In this document: piece after piece, positions 27,441-37,292 of the stretch
Position numbering within the stretch: the stretch's first letter is position 1
Layout of the letters: each line of letters begins with the position of its first letter
NCBI GenBank assembly: GCA_024372625.1
Contig: CP099605.1
Coordinates: forward strand, 868,001 to 932,000
Direction: 5' to 3'
Source: Comamonadaceae bacterium OTU4NAUVB1
Lineage (GTDB): Bacteria; Pseudomonadota; Gammaproteobacteria; Burkholderiales; Burkholderiaceae_C
Length of the DNA: 64,000 bases
The notes under the pieces: model-generated
Seen by the model: the letters and a program-made list of their open reading frames with translations, nothing else
What the model was told of the DNA's origin: nothing
Databases searched by the model: none
Position numbers and translations under genes: made by a program

Positions 27441-28568
27441 ATGCAGATTCAAATCGTCTGTCGCGTTGTGCTTCTTCTTGTTTGCTGGGTGTGCTGTGCC
27501 TGCACTCGTCAAACATCAGACACGACTGAAGCCTCGACCCGCAACATACTTAAAGGTCATTCCATGAAGACAGAAGTAACCCTGCAACTTGGATGGAGCG
27601 GGCCGGATTTTGCAATTGCGTTGGGACGCGAGGACGCACGCGTCAGCAGGCAACCTGCGGGCTTGAATTTTTATGAAATCCATTGGCCTGATCAGACTTC
27701 GGGCATCGCCCGTTTTGGGCACGGCGCCAACGGTTTCGAATTGACCACTGTCCTTGGCGTGATGGGAACGGAGGATGCCGATCGACTCGCTGCAGGCGTA
27801 TACGAAATCCTGATCTCGTTTGGTTTGCCGCCTCGAAATGCGATTCCTCATGATGAAGCCCGGTTGCAGGTGATGGCCTTTCTCAAGCGCCTGCAAAACG
27901 CAGGCTGGCAGCAGAGCTACTACTTCAGCGAAGCCCGCATCAAGGGGCGCAGTTCGTTGATCAATCCGAGCGCTTTGGACGCGCGCTATGTGCCGACCCT
28001 CGGCGAATGGATGGCCTTTGGCATTCGCCGTGCCAGCTGGAAACTGCAGGCCAACGGCGTGTACATGGACATTGCCATGAATCGGGACGGCGATCGAATG
28101 GATCCTTATCAGCCCGGCGCCTATTTCATGTCCATGACGCTCGAGACGGAGGAGCAGTACATGCGTCGTCACTTTGGTGAGAAGGACCGCGACAACTGGA
28201 AAGCCCTGTGGCCTGAGTTCTCGAAAGTCCTGAACGAGTCCCGTGCCGAGGATGAGGCCAAGGCGCGGCTGAGCGGCCTGGAGATCGACACCGGCTACAA
28301 GGACCCGCCCATCCTGGCTTTGAAGGTGCCCGTCGTCAGCCTTCGCGTGGGCCAGCCGTGCTCCCGGAGTGGCGTATGGCAGGCCAGCCTGCCGCCGGAC
28401 CATCCGGCCGCCTTCCTTCTGGCCAGGGCACCCCAGCGCTTGCAGCGCGTCGAAGCCGGCGAGCCGATGCCCGCGATCTATTCACGCCTGATGCATCCGC
28501 CCGCCGATGCGGACAACGCCGCCATCACGTGGGTGCTGGTGCGGGCGGCTTGGAGGACTGCCAAGTAG
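27441..28568 (+). CDS. Predicted lipoprotein, candidate T6SS immunity protein
   Basis: 375 residues. The N-terminus IVCRVVLLLVCWVCCACTRQ is a lipoprotein-type signal ending in clustered cysteines. The mature part contains MGTEDADRLAAGVYEILISF and ends with a small domain bearing LRVGQPCSRSGVWQASLPPD and EAGEPMPAIYSRL. A Gly-x-x-Cys-x-x-Ser-Gly-x-Trp pattern of this kind occurs, as I recall, in proteins next to VgrG/Rhs toxins. A periplasm-facing immunity protein would imply that the upstream effector acts in the periplasm. The first 600 bases are clearly AT-richer than the chromosome around them. ATG 27441 is chosen because it gives the lipoprotein signal. It ends 61 bases from the convergent ndvB gene. 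Confidence 0.6.
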   Translation: MQIQIVCRVVLLLVCWVCCACTRQTSDTTEASTRNILKGHSMKTEVTLQLGWSGPDFAIALGREDARVSRQPAGLNFYEIHWPDQTSGIARFGHGANGFELTTVLGVMGTEDADRLAAGVYEILISFGLPPRNAIPHDEARLQVMAFLKRLQNAGWQQSYYFSEARIKGRSSLINPSALDARYVPTLGEWMAFGIRRASWKLQANGVYMDIAMNRDGDRMDPYQPGAYFMSMTLETEEQYMRRHFGEKDRDNWKALWPEFSKVLNESRAEDEAKARLSGLEIDTGYKDPPILALKVPVVSLRVGQPCSRSGVWQASLPPDHPAAFLLARAPQRLQRVEAGEPMPAIYSRLMHPPADADNAAITWVLVRAAWRTAK

Positions 28569-28629
28569 GCACTCGCATGGAATTCGAGCTTCAGGCCAGG
28601 GGCCCGGTCTTCACTCTTCCGATTCGAGG

Positions 28630-31600
28630 TCAGTTGTCGATCCGCACGACGGCCCCGTCGGGCAGGGCGCGCCAGTCGATCCACTCGCCGGGGGCGGCAT
28701 GGTGGGTGGGTTCGCGCGGCGGTGCCTGGGAGGTCGCGTCCGCCGGCGGCGTGCCGTGGCGCAGCGTGAAGGCCTTGCCGCCGAGCCGCAGCGTCGTCTC
28801 GAAGCCACTCCAGTGCGCGGGCACGCGCGGGGTCAGGCAGAGCCGGTCGCCGCGCACGGCCAGGCCCAGCAGCGTCTCGGTCGCCGCGCGATGCAGCCAG
28901 GCGGCCGAACCGGTGTACCAGCTCCAGCCGCCGCGTCCGACGTAAGGGGCGGCGCCGTAGATGTCGCCGGCCATGACGTAGGGCTCCAGTTCGTAGACCG
29001 GACCGCGCAGCGGATGCGCGGCGCGGTGCGCCGGGCTGAGGCCCTCGAAGCTCCGCCAGGCGGCTTCGGTGTCGCCCGAGAGCGCCTGTGCCATCAGCGC
29101 CCAGACGGCCGCGTGCGCGTACTGCCCGCCGTTCTCGCGCACGCCGCGCGGGTAGGCCTGGATGTAGCCGGGACTGGGTTGCGACTGGGCCAGCGGCGGG
29201 TGCAGCAGGCGCAGCAGTCCGGCCGGCTCGTCGTGCAGCCGTTCCTGGAGCGCGGCCATCGCCGGTCGCGTGTGGGCGTCGTCGGAGGCGCCGGAGAGCA
29301 CCGACCAGGCCTGGGCGATCAGGTCGATGCGGCATTCGTCGTTGACCGACGCGCCCAGCGGCGTGCCGTCGTCGAAGAACGCGCGCCGGAACCAGGCGCC
29401 GTCCCAGCCCGCGTGGTGCAGCGCGGCGATCCAGCCGCGCCGCGCGTCGAGCCAGCGCCCGGCACGTTCGCCGTCTCCGCGCGCCTGCGCCAGGGGCGCG
29501 TAGCGCTCGACCACGCTGCACAGGAACCAGGCCAGCCAGACCGATTCGCCCCGGCCCTCGTGGCCGACGCGGTTCATGCCGTCGTTCCAGTCGCCCGTGC
29601 CCATCAGGGGCAGGCCGTGGACGCCGGTGGCCAGGCTGTGGTCGATGGCGCGCGCGCCGTGCTCGTAGACGCTGGCGTGGTCTTCGGTCACCCGGGGCGC
29701 GTAGTAGGCGTCCTCGGCGCCGTCGGGAATGCCCGGGCCGTCGACGAACGGCACCTGCGCGTCGAGCAGCGTCGCATCGCCCGTCACCTCGACGTGGTGC
29801 GACACCGCGTACGGCAGCCACAGCAGGTCGTCCGAGAAATGCGTGCGCACGCCGGCACCGCCGGGCATGTGCCACCAGTGCTGCACATCGCCCTGCGGGA
29901 ACTGGCGCGCGGCGTTGATCAGAATCTGCTCGCGCAGCCGGTCCGGGTCGGTCAGCGCGAAGGCCATCGCGTCCTGGAGCTGGTCGCGGAAACCGAAGGC
30001 GCCGCCGGCCTGGTAGAAGCCGGCCTTCGACCACAGCCGGCACACCAGCGTCTGGTACATCAGCCAGCGGTTGACCAGGGCGTCGAAGCGTGCATCGGGC
30101 GTGCGCACCTGCTGGCGGCCGAGCAGCTCGTCCCAGAACCCGCGCGCCTGCGCCAGCGCGGCGTCGATGTCGCGCTGCTGCCAGCGGCGCGCCAGCGCCA
30201 CGGCGGCCTCGGCGTCGGGGGCATGGCCGACCATGAAGCACAGCCGCACGCTGGCGCCGGCCTCCAGGAAGAACTCGCCGTCGATGGCCGCGCAGGCGTC
30301 CAGGCCGTGTCCGGCGCGGCGCCCGAGCAGGTCGGGCAACTCGATGCCGCCGCGTCCGGCGAAGAACTCGCTGCGCTCGCAGGTCCACTGCACGGCGTCG
30401 GCGACGCCCGCGGGCAGGCCCGCCAGCGCCAGGAAGGCGGTGGCGCCGCCATGGCCGCCACTGCATTCGCGCTGCTGGCCGAACACGGCCGGCAGGTCGT
30501 CGCCCTTCCAGGTGTGGATGGTGCGCCGCTCGCCCCGTGCCGCGCCCAGCTGCCATTCGACCAGCGCCAGCGCGCGCAGCCGGCGCCGCGTCCGACCGTC
30601 GTTGCGCACGGTCACCCGCACCAGCTTCATGGGCTCGTCGCGGTCGGCGAAGAACGTGGTGGCGAGCGTCATGCCGTCGGTCGCGCACTCGAACACGCTG
30701 TAGCCCTGGCCATGGCGCACGCGGTGCGCGGCGGTGCCGTCGCCCCGGCTGGCCGGCGTGAGGGGCAGCAGCTCACGCGTGTCCACGTCCTGCAGCAGGT
30801 AGTGCTCGAAAGCCGGGTCCTGCACCGGGTCGTTCGACCACGGCGTGAGCTGGTGCATGCGGCTGTTGACGGCCCAGGTGTAGCCCGTGCCGGCCTCCGA
30901 CACCTGGAAGCCGAACGAGGCGTTGGCGATCACGTTGACCCACGGCTTGGGCGTGCGCCGCAGGGCGTCGACCTCGAAGCGGAACTCGCCGCTGGCGGCG
31001 TCGAAGCCGCCGTGGACGGCCGGTGGCACCGCGCCGGACGCCGGGGCCGGGGCGGCGCGCGTCGCGGCCAGGCGCGTGCGCGGCGCCGGCGCCGCGTCGT
31101 CCTCCTCGCCCGCCTGCTCGGCAAGCGCGGGCGTGGCCGCGTCCCGCAGCGCCGCCATCTGGGCCTCGAGCGTGCGGCCGTCGGCCGTGAAGACCGCCCG
31201 TGCCAGGCTCGATAGCGCGGCGCGCTCGGCGGGCACCACCTCGGCGTCGCGCAGCAGGTAGAAGCCCGCCGCGTCGTTGCGGGGAAAGCTGTTCTGCGTC
31301 TCGTGGGTCACGCGGTTGCGCAGCGCCTCGATCTCGCGCTGCAGCGGCATCAGGTAGGAATTCGGTTCGCCGTTGAGCACCACCAGGTCGCACGCCACGC
31401 CGCCGAAGCCCCACCACGGCTGCGCGCGCAGCAGCGTGTCGATCAGGCTCATGCCGCCCAGCGAGTGGATGTGCACCAGCACGATCGGCTTGTCGCCGGA
31501 GATGCCGAAGCGCCAGAGCTGGCGCAGGTCGATCGGGCCGCGGTCGCTCATCACGCGCGGCGTCGTGTAGGTGAGGATGGTCGTGAGGTCCTGCAGCGCG

Positions 31601-34600
31601 AAGTTCTTGGCCGGATCGATGGCCAGGTCGCGCAGGCGCACCTGCGCCAGCGTGGCGGCCATGCGCATGGCGCGCTCGACGTGCATGGGTTGCAGGTAGC
31701 GGTCGATGCGGGGGATCAGCGCATCGACGCTCTCGTCGGCCGCCGTGGCGAAGGTCACGCGCGCGGTGGCGCCGGCGGGGACGCGCAGCGTCACGCGCAG
31801 GCAGGCGATGGGGTCGAGCCCGTCGACGGGCGCGCCCTCGGCGTCCAGCGGCTGGGCGTCCAGGCGCGGCGCGGCCAGCGAGCCGTTGCGTCCGATGAAG
31901 GCGCGGCGGTCGGTCATGCAATCGACCGAGACCACGTGGGCGTCGGTCGCCGCGACGAAGTGCGCCGCCGCCATCACCGCGTCGCCATGCAGGCGCGGCT
32001 TGCGCGCGAGCAGCAGGGCGCGCCAGCGCGGCTCCCAGCGCGTCTGCACGAACAGGTTGGCGAACGCGGGGTGCGCCTCGTCGGCCTTGGGCTGGGACAG
32101 CACCGGTTCGAGGTAGGAGACGAGTTCGAGCGTGCGCTCGGCCGTCCCGTCGTTGCGCAGCGTCACCGTGCGCAGCTCGGTGTCGTCCTCCGGGCTGATC
32201 AGCACCATCGTGCGCGCGTGCAGACCGTCGCCGACGGCGTCGAACTGCGCCTGGTCGGCCAGGAAGCGCGTGCGGTACTGCCAGTCCCGGCCCGGGGCGG
32301 GCAGGGCGGTCAGCGAGGTGAGCGCGCTCGCGCCGACGTCGCGCACGTAGAAGAAGGTGCCGTGGGCGTCGCGCAGCGGGTCGTCGCGCCAGCGCGTGAC
32401 GTTGAACGAGCGCCAGCGGCTCACGCCCGCGCCGCTCGCGCGCAGCGCCAGCGTGCAGTGGCCGTTGGACAGCAGGTGGGTCGGCTGGAAGCCGGGCACG
32501 GTCGGATCGACCACGCGCGGCTGGTGCGCCACCGGCGCTTCCCCGGTGCTCGGCTCGGGCGGCGGACGCGGGTCGGCGCTGTCGATGATCTGGCGGGGCG
32601 TGCGCTCGTGCAGCAGCGAGACGTGCGCCTCCACCAGCGCCGCGGCGCTGAACCAGCGGCGCGGGGCATCGTCGCGCAGCACGTTGCCCAGCGCGACCAG
32701 GGCCATGCCCTGGTGGTGCGCCATGAAGTTGCGCACCACGCTCAGGGGCTGGCCCGCGGGCTGGCGTGCGAGCGTGAAGTCCACGGCGTCGAAGAAGCCG
32801 AACTCGCCGCGCGCGCCCATCGTCTCCAGCCGCCGCAGGTTGGCCACCGCCTCGGCGGGCGCGGCCATGGTGGCCATCATGCTGGCGTAGGGCGCGATCA
32901 CGCGATCGGTGGGCGGCGTGCGGCGCAGGGCCAGGCGCGACACGCCGAAGGGCGAATACTGGTAGGCCAGCGAGTGGTCCTGGGCGAAGTACGCCGATTC
33001 CGACACCCCCCACGGCAGGCCCTGCTGCACGCCGAAGGCCTGCTGCTCGCGCACGGCGGCGAGGTTGGCCACCTGCAGCAGCCCGCCGTCGGGCTCCGTC
33101 ATGACCAGGGCGGGCATCAGGTATTCAAACATCGAGCCCGACCACGACTTGAGGCCCGGCAGCGCCCCCACCGACAGGAACGGCCGACCGAGCGCCGTCC
33201 AGTGGCGCCGCGGCGCGTCGCCCTTGGCGATGGCCAGGAAGCTCAGCAGGCGCGACTCGGAGGCCAGCAGGTCGTAGTAGCTGGCATCGAGGGCGTCGTC
33301 CTCGACCCGCAGGCCGATGTGGAACAGGTGGCGCTTGGGATCGTAGAGGCCGCTGAAGTCCATGGCCCGGCACATCGCGTCGCAGCGCGCGGCGAGCGCC
33401 CGCAGGTCGTCGCGCACGGCCTCGGGGGCGACCGGCGGCGTCTGCGCCGCGAACGCGCGGCAGGCGCCGGCCACGGCCAGCAGGTGCCCGGCCATGTTGC
33501 CGCTGTCCACGCTGGAGACGTAGGCGGGCGGCAGCAGCTGCAGCGTGCGCGTGTCGTACCAGTTGTAGAGATGACCGCGATGCTTGCCCAGGCGGTCCAC
33601 GCTGTCGAGCGTGGCCCGCAGTCGAGCGACCAGCGCGGCGTCGTCGATCCAGCCGAAGTCGCGCGCGCAGCAGCATGCGAGCAGGTACATGCCGATGTTG
33701 GTGGGCGAGGTGCGGTGCGCGAGCGTGGGCTCGGGTTCGAGCTGCAGGTTGTCCGGCGGCAGGTGGTGGTCCTCGGGGCCGACGGCGTGCTCGAAGAAGC
33801 GCCAGGTGTCGTGCGCGAGCGTGTGCAGGTAGTCGCGGTCGCCCGGATCGAGCGCATGGCGCGCCTGCCGGTGCGCCGGCACGCGGCTGGCCCACCACGC
33901 GGCCACGGGCGCCAGCGCCCACAGGCCGAACAGCAGCGCGCCCGCCACCGGGTGCGGACTCCACGCGACGGCCGCCCCCGCCAGCGCCAGGCAGGCGATG
34001 CCGGTCGGCGCGGCGCCGCGCACGAACGATGCGAGGCCGTAGCGCGCCTGGGCCTGCGCCTGCTCGGCGGTGGTCCACTGGAGCAGGTCGCGCCGGCTCG
34101 CGGCGAGTCGCCACACGGCGCGCAGCGTGGCGTCCAGCAGCAACCGCGTGGACGCCGCCAGCTGCGTGAACTGCCAGGCCGCGCCGGCCACGGCACGCGC
34201 CAGGTCGACGCCTCCCACCGCGAAGAAATGCCGCAGCGCGATCGAGCGCCGCGTCGGCACCAGCGCGGCCAGCGCGCCCAGCAGCGGCCCCAGCACCAGC
34301 GCCGCGGCGACGGCGCCGACGGCCCAGGACAGCGGCAGCTGGCGCGTGAAGACCGCCAGCGCCAGCAGCGCGGTCGAGGCCGGCACCACCAGGGAGCGGC
34401 GCAGGTTGTCGCCCATCTTCCAGAGCCCCAGGGCATCGATGCCGAAGTGCCGCGCGCGCAGCATCAGCGGCAGCAGCTGCCAGTCGCCGCGCGTCCAGCG
34501 ATGGATGCGCGAGGCGGCGACGCCGGCATGGTGCGGGTGGTCCTCGGTCAGGACCAGGTCGCTGACCACCGCGCAGCGCGCGACCGTGCCTTCGAGCAGG

Positions 34601-36864
34601 TCGTGGCTGAGCACGGCGTCCGGCGGCAGGCGCGCGTCGAGCACGGCGTGCACGGCCTGCACGTTGAGCAGGCCCTTGCCGGTGAAGGAGCCGGTGCCGA
34701 AGAGGTCCTGGTAGATGTCCGAGGCGCCGCTGCTGTAGGGGTCGATGCCGCAGCGGCCGGCGAACATCCAGTGGAACGGCGAGCGCTCCTCGCGTTCCGG
34801 CAGCGGCGTGACCACGCGCGGCTGCAGGATGCCGAAGCCCGCGACCACCCGGCGGCCGCCGGCGTCGAGCTGCGGCGCGTTGAGGGGATGCGCCGCGATG
34901 GCGACGAGGTCGCGCAGGCCCCCCGGTGGCAGGCCGGTGTCGCTGTCGAGCGTGACGACGTAGGGGGTGGGGTTCGCCAGCGCCAGGCCGGACGCCAGTG
35001 GCACGAAGCCGGCCGCGTCGCCCGTGGCCAGCAGGCGCAGCAGCATCTCCAGCTTGCCGCGCTTGCGCTCCCAGCCGATCCAGCGCCGTTGCGTGACGCA
35101 CCAGGTGCGCGGGCGATGCAGCAGCACGAAGCGCGGTGGCTCGCCCGGAGCGACCGGATGGGCCGCGTTCAGGCGCGCGATGTGGCCCGTGGCGTCGGCC
35201 AGCAGGGCGTCGTCGCCGGACTGCACCGCCGCGTCGGCATCGGCGAAGTCGCTCAGCAGCGCGAACTGCGCGTGCGGCTCGCGATTGGACAGCCAGTGCA
35301 GTTCGAGCCGCTGCGCCAGCCGTGCGTTGCCCGCCGGGGACGTCAGCATCGCGGGCACCGCCACCAGCACGCGGTGCGCGGCCGGGATGCCGGCGGCGAA
35401 GTCGAGCCGGGGCAGCGTCTGCACGCGCGTGGACTCGGCGATCATGCGGTGGATCAGGGCGATCACCGCCTCCGACAGGGGCCAGGCCAGCAGCGCCAGC
35501 GCCGCCAGCGTCGGCCCGTCGAACCCGACGATGCCGCGCCGGTGCAGGGCGTGGGCCACCGCGGCCAGCAGCAAGGCGGTGCTCGCGACGATCGCCAGCA
35601 CGTACAGCGTCAGGCGCCGGTCGTGCCGGGCGAACGGGTGGCGCGAGGCCGCCGCGGCGGCACCCCGGATCGCGGGGTAGGGCGACTGTGCCGTCAGCGC
35701 GGTCACCAGCGCCTCGCGGCCCTGGCCGAGCAGGTGGTAGCCGGCGGTGGCGGCGGCGCGCGGACGCGATGCCCCGCGCGCCAGGCCCAGCACGGTCTCG
35801 GCGACGGCGCGTTCGGTGCGTCCGGTGATGCGCGCGAGGCGCTCCATCGCCTGCGTGATCTGCTGGCGCGTGCGCTCGCTCTCCTCGCCGAAGCTCGGCA
35901 GCGCGCGCAGCACGCGCAGCGAGCGGCTGACCGGCTCGATCAGGTCGGCCCAGTCGACCTGCCCGATCGCGCGCAGCGTGGTGATGATGTTGCCCACCGT
36001 GAGGTTGGCCGCGGCCTGGTCGGCCTGCGCCTCGGCGATGAGGCCGGGGCCGTTCGGGCAGTTGCGCTCGGTCCAGGCGACCAGGGGCGGCGGGCTGGCG
36101 GGGCGTTCGACCGGCAGACGCTGCCAGAGCTGGGTGCAATAGGTCGCCTCGAGCCCATGCTCGCGCACCAGCGCGAACAGGGCGTCGAGTTCCGACGCCG
36201 ACAGCGCGTCGGCCGCGTCCCAGGCGGCATGCGCGAGTTCGCGCGCGATCTTGTTCGCGGCGATGCCCTGGGCCACGCGGCGCAGGTTCTCCAGCAGCAC
36301 CACACGCAGCGTCGTCGGCAGCGCCCAGAGTTCGCCCAGGGTGAGCTCGTCGATGTCCTGGTAGGCGTCCAGGAAGGTCGTGAAAAGCTCAGCGTTGAGC
36401 ACGCTGTCGGTGTGCGCGACATAGGCCCAGGCGATGCCGTAGACGCGCGGCAGCCCCGTGAGCGGTGGCGTCCCCAGCTTGGGCAGGCGCGCGTAGTAGC
36501 CGCGCGGCACGCCTTCGCGGATCTGCTGGAGCTGGGCCTCCACCAGGTGGAAGTTGTCCAGCAGCCATTCGGCCGCCGGCGAGACGTAGCGCCCGCTGCG
36601 CGAGATCAGCGCGATGTAGTCGAAGGCACCGCGCAGCGAGGCGAGGTTCTCGTCGACGCGCGGGAAGAAGGGCGGCGCGGGTCGCGCGACGTCGGCGTCC
36701 TGTACGGCCTGGGCCCGCGCCAGACTGTGGCCGTGCTCGGCGAAACGCTGCGCGCCGAACAACTCGGCCCGCACCGGCGGCTGCACGATGGCGTGCGGCC
36801 GCGACAGCAGCGTGCGAGCGTAGGGGCTGAGCGAGTCGAGGCGGGAGAGGACCGAGGCCGCCAC
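28630..36864 (-). CDS. ndvB: Cyclic beta-1,2-glucan synthase, NdvB/ChvB type (GT84-GH94), GTG start
   Basis: 2,744 residues, typical of NdvB (about 2,800). Inner-membrane enzyme that makes periplasmic cyclic beta-1,2-glucan from UDP-glucose. An N-terminal soluble region (about 1-400) is followed by membrane helices (about 405-470) and a GT84 glycosyltransferase domain. That domain has the Asp-rich site VTLDSDTGLPPGG near residue 635 and the processive-type RIHRWTRGDWQLLP near 790. More helices (about 810-1000), glycoamylase-like and sugar-binding repeats follow. The C-terminal GH94 phosphorylase domain has GTGDWNDGMNRVGHEG near residue 2,425, which holds the general-acid Asp and controls ring size. 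GTG is the only sensible start; a small membrane ORF ends 4 bases upstream. Confidence 0.95.
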   Translation of the reverse strand: MAASVLSRLDSLSPYARTLLSRPHAIVQPPVRAELFGAQRFAEHGHSLARAQAVQDADVARPAPPFFPRVDENLASLRGAFDYIALISRSGRYVSPAAEWLLDNFHLVEAQLQQIREGVPRGYYARLPKLGTPPLTGLPRVYGIAWAYVAHTDSVLNAELFTTFLDAYQDIDELTLGELWALPTTLRVVLLENLRRVAQGIAANKIARELAHAAWDAADALSASELDALFALVREHGLEATYCTQLWQRLPVERPASPPPLVAWTERNCPNGPGLIAEAQADQAAANLTVGNIITTLRAIGQVDWADLIEPVSRSLRVLRALPSFGEESERTRQQITQAMERLARITGRTERAVAETVLGLARGASRPRAAATAGYHLLGQGREALVTALTAQSPYPAIRGAAAAASRHPFARHDRRLTLYVLAIVASTALLLAAVAHALHRRGIVGFDGPTLAALALLAWPLSEAVIALIHRMIAESTRVQTLPRLDFAAGIPAAHRVLVAVPAMLTSPAGNARLAQRLELHWLSNREPHAQFALLSDFADADAAVQSGDDALLADATGHIARLNAAHPVAPGEPPRFVLLHRPRTWCVTQRRWIGWERKRGKLEMLLRLLATGDAAGFVPLASGLALANPTPYVVTLDSDTGLPPGGLRDLVAIAAHPLNAPQLDAGGRRVVAGFGILQPRVVTPLPEREERSPFHWMFAGRCGIDPYSSGASDIYQDLFGTGSFTGKGLLNVQAVHAVLDARLPPDAVLSHDLLEGTVARCAVVSDLVLTEDHPHHAGVAASRIHRWTRGDWQLLPLMLRARHFGIDALGLWKMGDNLRRSLVVPASTALLALAVFTRQLPLSWAVGAVAAALVLGPLLGALAALVPTRRSIALRHFFAVGGVDLARAVAGAAWQFTQLAASTRLLLDATLRAVWRLAASRRDLLQWTTAEQAQAQARYGLASFVRGAAPTGIACLALAGAAVAWSPHPVAGALLFGLWALAPVAAWWASRVPAHRQARHALDPGDRDYLHTLAHDTWRFFEHAVGPEDHHLPPDNLQLEPEPTLAHRTSPTNIGMYLLACCCARDFGWIDDAALVARLRATLDSVDRLGKHRGHLYNWYDTRTLQLLPPAYVSSVDSGNMAGHLLAVAGACRAFAAQTPPVAPEAVRDDLRALAARCDAMCRAMDFSGLYDPKRHLFHIGLRVEDDALDASYYDLLASESRLLSFLAIAKGDAPRRHWTALGRPFLSVGALPGLKSWSGSMFEYLMPALVMTEPDGGLLQVANLAAVREQQAFGVQQGLPWGVSESAYFAQDHSLAYQYSPFGVSRLALRRTPPTDRVIAPYASMMATMAAPAEAVANLRRLETMGARGEFGFFDAVDFTLARQPAGQPLSVVRNFMAHHQGMALVALGNVLRDDAPRRWFSAAALVEAHVSLLHERTPRQIIDSADPRPPPEPSTGEAPVAHQPRVVDPTVPGFQPTHLLSNGHCTLALRASGAGVSRWRSFNVTRWRDDPLRDAHGTFFYVRDVGASALTSLTALPAPGRDWQYRTRFLADQAQFDAVGDGLHARTMVLISPEDDTELRTVTLRNDGTAERTLELVSYLEPVLSQPKADEAHPAFANLFVQTRWEPRWRALLLARKPRLHGDAVMAAAHFVAATDAHVVSVDCMTDRRAFIGRNGSLAAPRLDAQPLDAEGAPVDGLDPIACLRVTLRVPAGATARVTFATAADESVDALIPRIDRYLQPMHVERAMRMAATLAQVRLRDLAIDPAKNFALQDLTTILTYTTPRVMSDRGPIDLRQLWRFGISGDKPIVLVHIHSLGGMSLIDTLLRAQPWWGFGGVACDLVVLNGEPNSYLMPLQREIEALRNRVTHETQNSFPRNDAAGFYLLRDAEVVPAERAALSSLARAVFTADGRTLEAQMAALRDAATPALAEQAGEEDDAAPAPRTRLAATRAAPAPASGAVPPAVHGGFDAASGEFRFEVDALRRTPKPWVNVIANASFGFQVSEAGTGYTWAVNSRMHQLTPWSNDPVQDPAFEHYLLQDVDTRELLPLTPASRGDGTAAHRVRHGQGYSVFECATDGMTLATTFFADRDEPMKLVRVTVRNDGRTRRRLRALALVEWQLGAARGERRTIHTWKGDDLPAVFGQQRECSGGHGGATAFLALAGLPAGVADAVQWTCERSEFFAGRGGIELPDLLGRRAGHGLDACAAIDGEFFLEAGASVRLCFMVGHAPDAEAAVALARRWQQRDIDAALAQARGFWDELLGRQQVRTPDARFDALVNRWLMYQTLVCRLWSKAGFYQAGGAFGFRDQLQDAMAFALTDPDRLREQILINAARQFPQGDVQHWWHMPGGAGVRTHFSDDLLWLPYAVSHHVEVTGDATLLDAQVPFVDGPGIPDGAEDAYYAPRVTEDHASVYEHGARAIDHSLATGVHGLPLMGTGDWNDGMNRVGHEGRGESVWLAWFLCSVVERYAPLAQARGDGERAGRWLDARRGWIAALHHAGWDGAWFRRAFFDDGTPLGASVNDECRIDLIAQAWSVLSGASDDAHTRPAMAALQERLHDEPAGLLRLLHPPLAQSQPSPGYIQAYPRGVRENGGQYAHAAVWALMAQALSGDTEAAWRSFEGLSPAHRAAHPLRGPVYELEPYVMAGDIYGAAPYVGRGGWSWYTGSAAWLHRAATETLLGLAVRGDRLCLTPRVPAHWSGFETTLRLGGKAFTLRHGTPPADATSQAPPREPTHHAAPGEWIDWRALPDGAVVRIDN

Positions 36865-36868
36865 GCCG

Positions 36869-37114
36869 TCAGGCGAAGGTGGCCAGCACGACGATGGCCG
36901 CCACCGCGACGCACGTCAGCGTGACGAGGCGTCCGGCGGCGATCGAATGCACCTGCCGCAAGCCGCTGCGCAAGGCCGACCAGCGTCCCTGCGCCGCCGA
37001 GCAATGCGCCATGTGCGAGGAGAGGTCGTCGAAATCGCTGCTCACGAAATCGAAGGCGGGCGTCGTCGCCGTGACCGGACCGGTGGGGGAGACGAGAGCG
37101 GACGAAGAGGGCAT
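36869..37114 (-). CDS. Small membrane protein upstream of ndvB
   Basis: 81 residues with no family I recognise. A polar N-terminal half (PAFDFVSSDFDDLSSHMAHC) is followed by one C-terminal membrane helix, VTLTCVAVAAIVVLATFA, ending at the last residue. Its stop lies only 4 bases before the ndvB GTG, so the two are probably translated from one message. It could be a membrane partner of the synthase or a leader that couples ribosomes to the weak GTG start. The Shine-Dalgarno sequence is weak, so coding status rests on the spacing and the helix. Confidence 0.55.
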   Translation of the reverse strand: MPSSSALVSPTGPVTATTPAFDFVSSDFDDLSSHMAHCSAAQGRWSALRSGLRQVHSIAAGRLVTLTCVAVAAIVVLATFA

Positions 37115-37237
37115 GACGACGGTTCCAAGTTAAGACGTTGACGACCGCGCGAAATGCGAAATGGTGTGTGCGTATTGCGCTCCAGGGTATACCTTTAGGT
37201 AGAACCGTCGATCCTCCGAAGCGGATAAGGACGTAGG

Positions 37238-37279
37238 AAAAAGCACTGTGGTGCGGCGGGCGGCGTCGCGAACGCCGCC
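37238..37279 (-). terminator. Probable Rho-independent terminator of ppc
   Basis: Read leftward: an 8-bp stem (37279-37272 with 37266-37259) of GC pairs, then a small GCAC/GTGC hairpin at 37254-37243 directly followed by five T residues (37242-37238). It lies 14-55 bases past the ppc stop. Confidence 0.6.
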
Positions 37280-37292
37280 GCGCCGTCGGCCG

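Noticed and set aside
23470..28568. A complete type VI secretion gene cluster
   Set aside because: No tss/tag sheath, baseplate or membrane-complex genes are in the window; only vgrG and its presumed cargo.
31303..36924. An 1,873-codon open frame opposite ndvB
   Set aside because: Same GC artefact. The minus strand carries clear GT84 and GH94 motifs throughout, and the plus-strand product is low complexity.
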